DNA from: Atrichornis clamosus
Taxonomy: Eukaryota > Chordata > Aves > Passeriformes > Menuridae
Length of the DNA stretch: 64,000 nt
Direction of reading: 5' to 3'
NCBI GenBank assembly: GCA_013400975.1
Contig: WBMZ01006400.1
Span: 248,001 to 312,000, forward strand
In this document: piece by piece, positions 1 to 10,560 of the stretch
Layout: every line of letters starts with the position of its first letter
How positions within the stretch are numbered: position 1 is the first letter of the stretch
Notes under the pieces: generated by a model
What the model was told of the DNA's origin: nothing
What the model saw: the letters and a program-made list of their open reading frames with translations, nothing else
Database searches by the model: none
Made by a program: the position numbers and the translations under genes

Positions 1-2690
1 GATAATACCTTTCAGGTAAAAGGCATTGATCTTTAAAAAAGTCCAATATTTAGATTAATAATTTACTGCATCAATGTTACAGACTGTAATAGGTAGAAGG
101 AGGAGAAGAATGGATTCTACAAATGTCCATTTCCATTGAGTTTTCATTGTTTTGGGAGTGATACAAAGACAAACCACCTGTTTCCAAGCTCAGGTGTTAT
201 TTGCCTCTATAAATCTGCTGGATAAACCCAGTGTTACATTTCCTATCACTGGTCTTTGTTTGCTGGTTTAGTGGGGGGAGTGTTTTATTTTTATTTTCCC
301 TGTTGATGGTGTTTGCAATAATTGATGTAGACTATTTGAAACAATGAACCACAGGGCAAGAAAAGTTAACCTACACCTAATATAACTGGGGCTAATCCTG
401 GATCACTAACCTGCATCTTCAAAAGGTGCAAAGATATCTCAGTTCTGTTTTGGAGAAATCAGAACTAAGCATATTTAGACTTTACATAATTTCTGAGTCT
501 GGAAGATTTTATTGAATCCTGATGACATTTTAAAATGCCATCAGTTATTTATTAAACAACTTGAAAACAGTTTAATGGTTTAATAAATGGTGCAGACTGA
601 CAAGCTTAAGATCTATTATATCCTCCAAAATTAATCCCTTATGCTTTAGAACAATACCTAAGGGGCAAGGTAAAATATCCCAAACTTTTTATTATTGAAC
701 TTTCTAGAACTACACCATAACCTTAAAGAATAAAATCTTTGCACAAACATTCAGATCAATATAGACTGTGGACATTTTCATCTCTCAGAGGGGATGGAAT
801 AGCAAAGTAGAAATATGTTCTGAAAGATGAAAACGTCGCAGTGAGGGTTTTTTTCTTCAGGAGACTATTTGGTAGATTGAGTGTGTATCTACCATGTGTT
901 TGGTACTCCTGCTAAGTTCCCTTGTGGACACTCTGTGCCTTTATAGGTGATAACTAATCAGCTTCAAAGTTTTTCACATAAATTAATGTGTGCTGTTAAA
1001 ACACCAGAAATTCAACATTGCTTATTAATCCCAATTATAGATAAACCCTAATTAAATGCTACCACTGTAGTTATTTTACACTATAAAGTGGCTGGAGTAT
1101 CGAAATGGGTGAAAAAATTACTGTTGATTCACATTTGTTACCTCTAAGATATTCAGACCATATTTGCTCAGTTTGTAGTAGGAGGACTTTTATTCTCAAA
1201 GTTGTCAGAGCTACAAATTCAAGTAAAAACATGGAAGTTAATCTTACTGCTTTATTGCTTGCTTTCACTTGTCCAACAAGAAAGTAGAATTGCTTCCTTA
1301 ACTGGAACACTGATTAGCAAAAGTACCCAAAGAGAACCCAGCTCAAACTCACATAACACTCTTGTCCCTGCTGTGGGACTACCACAATTAAGAGCTGGCA
1401 GCTACTTGTTTCTTACTGAAATGCACTCTAAAAACTTAACGGGCAGCAGTAGAAATTTCCCAGGTTTGAGTGCAATTTTTCTCCTAAAAGCAAGGTTAAG
1501 AAATTTTTTTCCACTATATTTTCAAAAACATAACTCTAATGAAAGAATATAATGCTCATTATAGGGACATTCCTGATTAAAAGAGAACTGCTGCAGATAG
1601 TGATTTCCTCTGTGGTTTATTTGGTGATACAGAATATCAAAAACTTTTAGAACTTATTTAGTGTACTGCAAGTGACATGTGATTGAATATTACTGTAGAA
1701 CCAAAGCTCCCAGAGGGTTTAATCAATACATTTTTATGTTTTCCTATCCTATCTGCCTTGTTTTATTTCCTACGAGTATGCTCTGAACATGAAGGGCAGA
1801 TGGTTTATATCCAAGCAAATATGAAGAACTGGTGAACCCAATTACTCTGATTCCCATCATTTACTTTCTCATCTATGATGTAAAGCACATTGTAATAAAT
1901 TGCATTAAGAAAATTATTTAAAATAGCCACCTGCAGTCCCTTCCGATAGGTTTTTGTGTTTGGGTTTTTAAAATATCTTTTCTCTAGGGAGACTGAAGAG
2001 TTTTTAATATGGTACAGAATTGAAAAAGTCTATCTGAAAGACTTGAAAAAAACCAAACACCTCCCCACTGCCCCCACCAAAACCCAAACCACAAATAAAA
2101 ATAATACTTTGGTGATCTGTTGGGAACAATGTGTTTTCATAATAAAAGAATTATAAAGAATTTATGACAGAATCAAATGTTTTACGGAACACGTTACCAG
2201 CTACATAGGAAAAATGGAGATCAACTAAACTGAATTACAAGGGACTTTTGTTGCTGCTGTTAACAGTCACATGGATAAGAGTTTCTATATGTAGTAAAAG
2301 AAGCATATTAAGTCTGTTACCAACACATAATGTATAGAAACATTTTATTTCCCTTCACACACCAAACGAAACCCAGAATTTCTCCTACTTAAGTATCTTG
2401 ATGCCAAATTTGACTGTGTTATAACCAAACTGATTCTATGACTTGTCTTAAATTACTTTGCAGTCAACAATTCAAATACAAGACGACAAAATCTTTTACC
2501 CTATTGATACTGAAACAAAAAAAAGGACAAAAAAAATTCTTATTCTTGTAGCATACACAGTAACGAGGTCAGGAACATAACCGTAAAATCTTCTTTATAT
2601 AGATCTGGCACTGCATATTTCTATATTACTACCAAGTAGAAAACAGGTGTAGTCCTTAGTTAGGAGGTTCACATATTGTAGCTTTGCAAT
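1..2690. other. AT-rich unique sequence, no gene recognised
   Basis: Stop codons are dense in all six frames. The longest open frame, 116 codons at 1202-1552 on the plus strand, has no recognisable motif and is about the length expected by chance in AT-rich DNA of this size. An A/C-rich low-complexity stretch lies at about 2046-2105. I see no repeat family, RNA gene or promoter here. Confidence 0.7.
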
Positions 2691-2696
2691 TTTTTT

Positions 2697-2710
2697 CCAC
2701 CAGATGGCAG
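2697..2710 (+). promoter_or_regulatory. Putative CTCF binding site (core motif)
   Basis: The 14 bases CCACCAGATGGCAG match every position of the vertebrate CTCF core consensus CCASYAGRKGGCRS. With eight fixed and six two-fold positions, about 0.03 matches would be expected by chance over both strands of the window with equal base use, and fewer in AT-rich DNA. CTCF is the zinc-finger insulator protein that anchors cohesin loops, and motif direction sets loop direction; this one reads on the plus strand. Occupancy is inferred, not shown. Confidence 0.5.
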
Positions 2711-2949
2711 GTGAAAGTTTTTTATTCCATATAGAAATATGTTATAGCAAATTATACTATTACTATATTTCTAAGTGTTGGCTTGAGTCATTAACACTAA
2801 ATGTTTTCATTTACTCAGAGGCAGGTCAGTGCAAGGTTTTGGTATCTGGATTAGTGGTAGCTTAAGTCTCAAACCCTAAAGTCTACTAACTAAAAGCGTT
2901 AATATGCTGAACCATTCAGAATATATTACCTTGGAAAAATAAGACTGAG

Positions 2950-3225
2950 AAGAGCGGAATCCTTCCCGGGGGAGCTGCAGGAGCACTTCAGATGTGCCCC
3001 AGCCCCAGATGGGCACTGGGTCCACACGGCCAGCCTAGAGCCAGCAGGAAACCACGTTCCTGAAGCTCTCCCAGGGTGGATGGTGGCTTTTCCTTCCCAG
3101 CTGCTTCGCTCTGCAGCTCTCCCTCACTCGCGCACAGCCCTAAACCTCTTTTGGTGACTGGAGTCAGCCACAGGTGTCCTGGTGCTGCAATCTTTGCTAA
3201 TTGTGCCGCCCATGCTCAAGCAGCC
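2950..3225. other. GC-rich patch in AT-rich surroundings
   Basis: The composition changes abruptly to G/C-rich, with a few CpGs, and returns to AT-rich near 3230. No open frame of useful length spans it and no repeat family was recognised. It could be an old retroelement or LTR relic, a non-coding exon or a regulatory element. The sequence alone does not decide between these. Confidence 0.4.
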
Positions 3226-6200
3226 TAAGAGAAAAGTGATATTATATACTAAGCCTTCCCCAAAGAAAGAATAAACGCTCATAGCAAAAATGTCAGGGTT
3301 ATACTGAAATAAAGAACATTGCTTGCTGCAATGGGGTATCTAAACTATGTATCTTGGCCATTTTTACTGAATTTTATCTCAATTCTCTACAGCTTTTCAC
3401 TATTTGGACTTTATCTCCCCTATTCTGCTACTTAAATATTTCAAAAACAGAATTTACAATAAAAACAAGACACAGAGTGGAAAATTACAAATGGCTGAAC
3501 CCTCTACCAAGCTCAGCAAGCTAGATTTATCAGACTCTAGACAAAAAGCATATCTGGAAACTGAATGGTGATATTTATTAAAATTAAATATATTTGCAAA
3601 ATAGATTTAAGCTGTATCTAATATTGCTTAATTAGAGCAATCCACAGAGTATATTTTTATCTTGGTGAGAACGTATGGAATTACATTCAGAAATCCCTGA
3701 GCAAGAGGATTTAAAAATACCTTTTGGGCTTTACACTGTTTTATAATGTAAGCTATGCATTTGTTCATTTTATACATATTATGTTCCTATCTCCATCTCT
3801 CCTCCTACAGCTCTGCCTTGAGCTTCATCAAAGGAATAACATTACCTTAAAGACACTGTTTGTCTGGCTAGGGTTACCTAAACTAGCCACATTTAAGACC
3901 AGTTTATCTTTGAAATCTCATTTTATCATGATACAGTATTTACATGAATATTAATGTAATGTAATGTAATTTACATGAACATTACATACATAAAGCATGT
4001 CTACAAATACACTACAGGTACAGTATTACAGGTCACTTAATAATTTCAATGCAGATAATAATGTTTAAAAGTTTTTGAATTGTAATGAAATATTGCTGAC
4101 CTTCATTTTTCTCCTCTCAAACAAAATTAGCAGAACCTAAGACATGTTATTTAAAGCTTGTTCTTTCAGCTGGAGCTTGGACTGTATAATCTGACTAAGG
4201 TGCTGTACAATAGGCATCTTTTTCTATTAAACAATGTAACCATAACTGCTTTCCTTGTAATTGCTCCTGTTTAAAAAAAAAAAATCTATAGGTCAGAATC
4301 TGTGGAAAAACAAACCCAAACCCACACTAAAAGCATTAAAAAAACCAAACAAACCAACCCAAATATAACCAACCAAAACTACCACCCCCAATTATTTTTA
4401 CTTAAAGATGTGCAAGTCTCCACGCACAGGTGGTGGCACAGTGGTGAAAGTTCACGTAACAGAGCGTTCCACTTCTGATGTCAGCAGACAACATGAGGGA
4501 CACCAAATTAAGCTTAGACCAAATTAACAAACATTAATTGAGCAGCTTCATATCACCCATTGGGGATCTGGTCAAAAGAAAACTTCTGTTACCACAGCTT
4601 TTACACTCCAGCTGTCCAAAATTTCTCACTGTTCTTCCCCACTAACTCTGACCCAGAGAAACACGCAAAATGTTTCCATCTAAAGTGGTTTCTCACAGAT
4701 ATTCAGCTAATGCTGAATTTCCACACAGTATCTGTGCCTGTGACGTGGGCTCAGGGCACTTGATGGCCATGAGGACAGGATGATGCCCAGTGACGTGTTT
4801 GCTCCTCTTACACTGTGGGATTTTATATAGGGTTAAACATCTCTCATCAGACTACCCTCAGGGTGCTCCAGGACTGAGGAACTCAATCTCAGCCTGGAGA
4901 GACAAATCTCTTTACCTTTTGTTCCAAAAACAAAGCACATCCATTCATATGGACCTTCATATCAAATATATAGACACAATATTATCTAGAAAAAATTAAA
5001 CTCTACCATAGTCATTGTATCTCTGAGTAGGAAAGACAAAACAAAATCATTTTGCTTAATACACTCCTATCAGGTGAGCAGAGTGAAGAAAGAATGTGTA
5101 CACCATAATGTAAACCATCAACATCATAACAGAACCCCTCATTCATAAGCAATTTATTTGTGAGGGAAAAATGTTATTGAAACAATGCTAAATATGCTAA
5201 AACAAATTTACCTTTGATAATTCCTGCACTCCCCCTTCTGCCCACACTCACAAGCTGTCCCACACAATAACATTAACACTTCACACAGCTGTTTTGCAGA
5301 GCCTAAAGAGGTCCATTCCTTTATCCACTTTGCCAGACATTGGAAACACCTGCCCGTCTCACATGTGGTCAGATAGCTGAAAAAAATGCCTGAAAGGCTG
5401 GCAGATCTTATGCATCCCCAGTACTCAGTTTGATCCACCACTGATCAAACCATTTAAGTGAATGAGCAGCTCAGACCAAGCAAAAGTATCCTGTTTATCT
5501 CCTGAAGGAAGAAAGCATGCAAGCAGCTAGAATGGGAGAGGAAGACTGGGCAACAGAGCAGTGCAGCTTTTAATTGCACCTTGCATAAAACTTCCATATA
5601 TTTAGCACTCTTTTGCTGAAACCTAGTTTCCCTTCTAAATTTAATCTAAATCGATATGACTGTAATCAAAAGAATAAAGAATAAGCACATTACTGAAAAG
5701 TAAAGGGGTATACTTCCTAACACACCAAAGTTGCATACCTCAGTGGGCAAATGGGCAATTCTGTGCTTCTTGAGTGCTGGGACTAAACTGCTGCTTTGAT
5801 ATTATTTCCAAATTAGAATGGCTAAGGAATCCATATCACTGAGTGCCAATGTTCTCGTCACAGTGTCTGTCAAAATTCCTTCTGTCTACATGTAGGATGA
5901 AAAAGTAGAAAGCCATACAATCTCAAAATTAAATAGAGGAGTGACCCCACTTGCTACTATTTTTATGAAGAAAAAAAAAAGAAAATGTAGTCCACCAATT
6001 CTTTTAAAGTCTCATTTCACACTCACAGCATAACCCTAACCTAGGCTGACCTAGAGTAACATCAAAATAAACAAACAATAAAGCTCTAGTATGTTCTGTT
6101 GCAGTCTTTCAATTCTCTGGCTAAATAATGAACCACTTTGAAATGAAAACAGTTTGAATTTTATTTATTTATTTGTTATTTCATTGGCACTTTCAAACAT

Positions 6201-6540
6201 AAACCTCATCCATTCTACAAAATGTTTACTATCTGAGCTAGGCAACACACTTAAAAAGCTGCCAAATTAGATGGTTCAATCTCAAAATGAAGAAAATATA
6301 TCAATAACTGCACTTACTATAATCACACTTACTTCTGACTCTGATGAAATAAAGCTGAAGGAGGAACTGGCAGAAAGGCATAACTGATCTTTTGCCAGGC
6401 CACATTCCCTGCAAAGTCAAAAGTGAGAGAAAGTGCTCAGGAAGATGGACTACTGCAATGAGATATGGGCCGCAGAAGAAATAGGAGCTGAAGAGCAAGG
6501 AAGGCAGAATGTTGCAATTTTAAGGTTCAAACAGATTGGT
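3226..6540. other. AT-rich unique sequence with short low-complexity runs
   Basis: No gene was recognised. A short pentamer run (TAATG, about four units) lies at 3951-3970. An A/C-rich low-complexity stretch made of AAAC and CCAA words covers about 4270-4395. An ATTT-type run is at about 6158-6182. Open frames are short and uninformative. Confidence 0.65.
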
Positions 6541-6544
6541 TTCT

Positions 6545-6870
6545 AATCAAAAAGGAACAAGCGTTGACATCTGAAAATTTTGATTGGACCAGAGCAGGTC
6601 CCTTGAGCTGCTTTTTCCCTGCCTCGTATCTGCAGCCCCACGTCTGGCTCTCCTGAGCTGTGCCGTGCACAGGGTGAACACAATGAACCGTTCTCTAACA
6701 CAGGCAGGATGAAGGTCTTTCTGCCACTCTTGGCTCCAGAATTTAGTGACAGCTCTGGCTCAGCCGAACAGGGAGGCACGGATGCAGCCCCTAAGGGGTC
6801 CCACACACGTGGCTGTGTCTGGTACCTGCCTCCCTGCTCAGGAGCTGTCACCTGGGGCTATGCGATGCAG
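6545..6870. other. GC-rich patch, open on both strands
   Basis: A G/C-rich block in AT-rich flanks. It has an open frame of 102 codons on the minus strand (6543-6851) and one of 73 codons on the plus strand (6746-6967). Open frames on both strands follow from a low stop-codon density and do not show coding. No domain or repeat family was recognised. Confidence 0.35.
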
Positions 6871-7608
6871 CTGGCTTTTTAACAAGCGTGCCATACATTC
6901 AAAAATTCTGGTTCAGCTTCTTTGTTTGAGAGAAAGCCACATTCTGATAAAGGAATCAATTACATAGGAAGCCCTGGTAGAATTAGAGTTTAGATGGTAA
7001 TGGCAAAAGAATTAAAACCTGTGGTGTTACAATGATACTTCATTAAGTGCAGAAAGCAGGCCTATTTGAATCAAAGAGAATATATTTTATTCAAGGAAAA
7101 GTTCTTAGAGAGTTTTCAAAGGAGCTGAAAGAAACTAGCTATTTCAATTTTAAATAATGCAGTTCAGGAGATAGGCATTTTTTATTAAAAATAATAAAAA
7201 TTTCCTTTGATAAGGGAAACATTTAGAAATTAGTTCTGTAAACATGTCTCACTACAGACTGAAGCCAAATCTGATGAAAATGTTTGCCAGGTCCAGCAAC
7301 AGCCAGACTACTTTTTATATTGATCAGATCTGGAATTCAATGCATTTAATCATTTTTCCAGAAAAAGCTTTCAGCACATAAGCTACCTGCACACTTTCCA
7401 CTTATTATTAGCCACCTTCATGCTCTTCTGTCTTAAAGAAGTAACTACAGCAAGTACAACACTTGTGTTTGCTCCAGCTAAAGGCAGGATCTTGTTTGAT
7501 TGCAATGAACAAGTGTCAAGTAAGGTGAGAACAATTACTACAAGTTGCATGGTCAGACCACACAGATTGAAGTCCAGGCATTTTGACATAACACCACTGC
7601 TCTCTCTG

Positions 7609-7649
7609 CCAAACCCAAACCCAAACCCAAACCCAAGCCCAAACCCAAG
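7609..7649. repeat. CCCAAA hexamer microsatellite
   Basis: Six to seven hexamer units of CCCAAA, with one G substitution (CCCAAG) interrupting the run. It resembles the telomeric CCCTAA repeat in layout but has A in place of T, so it is not a vertebrate telomeric array. Its right end overlaps the start of the 327-bp duplicated segment, so array slippage or an assembly overlap could have produced that copy. Confidence 0.85.
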
Positions 7650-7963
7650 TCATTCTGTAGAAGTCAGCACAAAGCAGGGCACTGCAACCTCAAAATGACA
7701 GAGTGGGTTCACCACCGTAGTGAAGAGATTTCGAGAGTTGAAGCCAGAAAATTCACTTTTGGTACCAACTGGGATAAGAAAAACAAACATACTGAATGTT
7801 GAAACATCTGACTTTTACAAACTAGATATTTCACATCTCTGAGAGGTACCTGATAAGATAAAAGGATGTGGTAAAGTACTGTTAACGAAAGGCAGGTGAC
7901 TCCATCATACAGGTCTACAGGAGACATGCAACCATTTAGAAATTAATAAATTGATTTGTTCAC
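7637..7963. repeat. Left copy of a 327-bp direct duplication
   Basis: This segment recurs at 7965-8291 with the same length and only three visible substitutions (CACC/CAGC near 7714, A/C near 7857, A/G near 7893). It begins inside the CCCAAA array and ends at a single unresolved base. A 72-codon minus-strand open frame is copied in both halves but has no recognisable function. Confidence 0.95.
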
Positions 7964-7964
7964 N
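7964..7964. other. Single unresolved base (N) between two copies
   Basis: One N lies exactly between the end of the left copy and the start of the right copy. This placement suggests an assembler or gap-closure join rather than an ordinary ambiguous base call. Confidence 0.9.
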
Positions 7965-8291
7965 GCCCAAACCCAAGTCATTCTGTAGAAGTCAGCACAA
8001 AGCAGGGCACTGCAACCTCAAAATGACAGAGTGGGTTCACCAGCGTAGTGAAGAGATTTCGAGAGTTGAAGCCAGAAAATTCACTTTTGGTACCAACTGG
8101 GATAAGAAAAACAAACATACTGAATGTTGAAACATCTGACTTTTACAAACTAGATATTTCACATCTCTGAGAGGTACCTGATAAGCTAAAAGGATGTGGT
8201 AAAGTACTGTTAACGAAAGGCGGGTGACTCCATCATACAGGTCTACAGGAGACATGCAACCATTTAGAAATTAATAAATTGATTTGTTCAC
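7965..8291. repeat. Right copy of the 327-bp direct duplication
   Basis: It has the same length as the segment at 7637-7963, from which it is offset by 328 bases, and differs at three positions. It starts with the last two units of the hexamer array and runs directly into the unique sequence at 8292. The low divergence fits two alleles placed side by side, or a very recent tandem duplication. Confidence 0.95.
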
Positions 8292-10339
8292 TGGTTTGAA
8301 ATGGAAATTTGCTTGGGCAGCAGAGAGAATGCAAGAGGTAACTTCAATCTGGAAGTCTGCAAAAAACTGAAAGCGAGGAATTGAATAGGAAAGCAAACAC
8401 TGCTGAGTAAGTTAAAGACACAAAAACTACTTTTTCATGATTTTTTTTCCAAAGAGTCTAAAGTGGAATACTCTCTTGTTTGATTTCAATACCTGTCACT
8501 CATAATTATAGACCACTTCAACACATACAAATTGGAAATATATTCTCATAAGATGAAGAAAATATGATGTGGGAGAGACAAAATATTTCCTCAGTGACAC
8601 CAAAGGCAACAACATACTGTCGTGGACAATAATGTGTTTACTGCAGAAAGTCACAGTGCCTCTTATCTGTCAGTGTAATACAGAACAATTATGCAGGTGA
8701 CAATCCATACAAATAAAGCAACCATATCTAGCTGATCACTAAAGTTAACTAAGGTCTAACAACAGCATTGTAAATCTTAAGGAACAGAATGGACACACAG
8801 TAACTGGGCATCTTCTTAATTATTCATAACCATTCCTTCTTAACTATAAATCAGAGGCAGGCACTACTTCGAGAGAATCTGCCTCACATTAAGATGTTAT
8901 ATTTTAAAAAGAATAATCTTTACTCTCCTCTACACAATCAGAGCCAATATTCATTGAGTTCCACTAGGCTGGAACTTAACCTCACATGGACTGAAAAAAA
9001 ATGTGTAACACTAAATTTTATTTGGGAATAAAAAGTACTAAGGAAAATTCATGAGTAATCAGAAAGCCAAAAGGAGGACATAAAAAAGAATAAATGTGAA
9101 AAATCCCATAATTTATCTCATAACAATTGAATGCATTGTTAATCAGTGACTTTTGTTACAATCACAAAGAAAAATGAGAGCATCCCCCCAAACTAAGACT
9201 TCTATTCAGCCGGCAGACAACTCAGTTCTTAACAGCTGTCTGAATCTGTGAATTTGATTTCAGTGCTCTCTAGAAAAGCACACTATAGAAGCCATTATAC
9301 CTCAGAACCCTGGCAAATTTAGAGCACCTATGTCTATGTTATGAAAAATTATTGCTGTAATGATATCAGAGAAGATCATTAAATACATACATATCCTTTA
9401 AGACTTTGGTATGGCTTGCTTCAACTCGAAATTATTTTTTGGGTTACTTGGAATTCCCTTTTTCCTCAAAGGGCGTGTTCTTTTTTATTGATCAAAAGAT
9501 CTCGTTTTCACAGCCATTTCTCCAGGTTTTGTTTTCTTGTTTTAAACAACTGATCTGGAATTCTTCCCATATTGCATTTCCACTCCTCCAATACACAGCT
9601 AAGCAGAATTTATAAACAACTCGAGAGATGTGAAGATTGTCCATGGTAAATATAGGAGTTACTGGAATTTCTACTGCTTATACCACCTCCTAATTTGCTC
9701 TCCAGTTTTGTGCACTAAAAATCTCTGGGTGAGGCACCCAGAAAAAGCTGGCTACAAGACCAGCTCCTTGTGACGTGCTTTTCAAGTGCCCATCACTTTC
9801 ATACTGTGTGTTATATGGTGATGTCAGTGCCATTGTTTTAGAAAGGATAAAAGGTATATGAAAATACATTTTCTTACAGCTCTCCCATTTTCTCAGAACC
9901 TTCATTATTATTCCTCCTTCAACCTCCTAGTGTGTTATTTAATATGAATGGAGCCCTACTTGGTCCATCACTCAGTTGTTGTACAGTAATTAGACCCCAA
10001 ATGCACACAAATAGTTTCCAGGCTGCCAGCTGAGTAAAATGCTCATTGCTCCTTTTGTTGATATTTGAATTCTGATTTAACTCTTTTCTGTCTTAAAAAT
10101 CAAAAGAGAGAACATATTGGCAGAGGGGGAGAAAGGAAGAGACCAAGCAATTCAGTGTTATGTAGGCCTCATGGTAACTCAAAATTATATATGAAATAAA
10201 GAGTTAGTACAGCGTATCTGTCAGGCTCGGTAACACAGGTGGGTTTGCTTCTTCAAGATTTCTCTCTCTCTTTTTTTCTTTTCCTTCTTCATCAGCATAT
10301 TAATGCTCTTCATCATCATTCTTTGGAAGTGTGACACAC
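8292..10339. other. AT-rich unique sequence, nothing recognised
   Basis: No gene, RNA or repeat family was recognised. Open frames do not exceed about 71 codons. Confidence 0.65.
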
Positions 10340-10560
10340 ACCACATTTCCCATCCTTCTGAGCATATGGTCTGGAACTATTCAATAGCTGCAATATGATG
10401 ATTCCGGGCTGCTGAGCGCAACTGATTGGCACATTAAACTGCTGGGAGACTCTTATCTGGGGCAGACAGGATTCTCTCCAGTGCAGTCCTAAGGGGCGCT
10501 CAGTAATGAAAAATAGTAATTCTAAGTCTCTTCCACCTGTCTGTTGCCAGGCGTTTTAAA
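10340..10560. promoter_or_regulatory. Candidate conserved non-coding element
   Basis: A block of balanced composition and high sequence complexity between a pyrimidine-rich run (about 10260-10300) and AT-rich DNA. It lacks repeat signatures and long open frames. That texture is common in vertebrate conserved non-coding elements. No alignment is available, so this is an inference from composition only. Confidence 0.25.

Noticed and set aside
1202..1552. 116-codon plus-strand open frame, one of the longest in the window
   Set aside because: The length is expected by chance in 64 kb of AT-rich DNA. It has no recognised domain, Kozak context or neighbouring exon signal.
7609..7649. Interstitial vertebrate telomeric repeat
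   Set aside because: Units are CCCAAA, not CCCTAA. None of the units is telomeric.
7709..8255. Two nearly identical 72-codon minus-strand frames, which might suggest a duplicated gene
   Set aside because: They are copies of one chance frame within the 327-bp duplicated segment, which itself looks like an assembly artefact.
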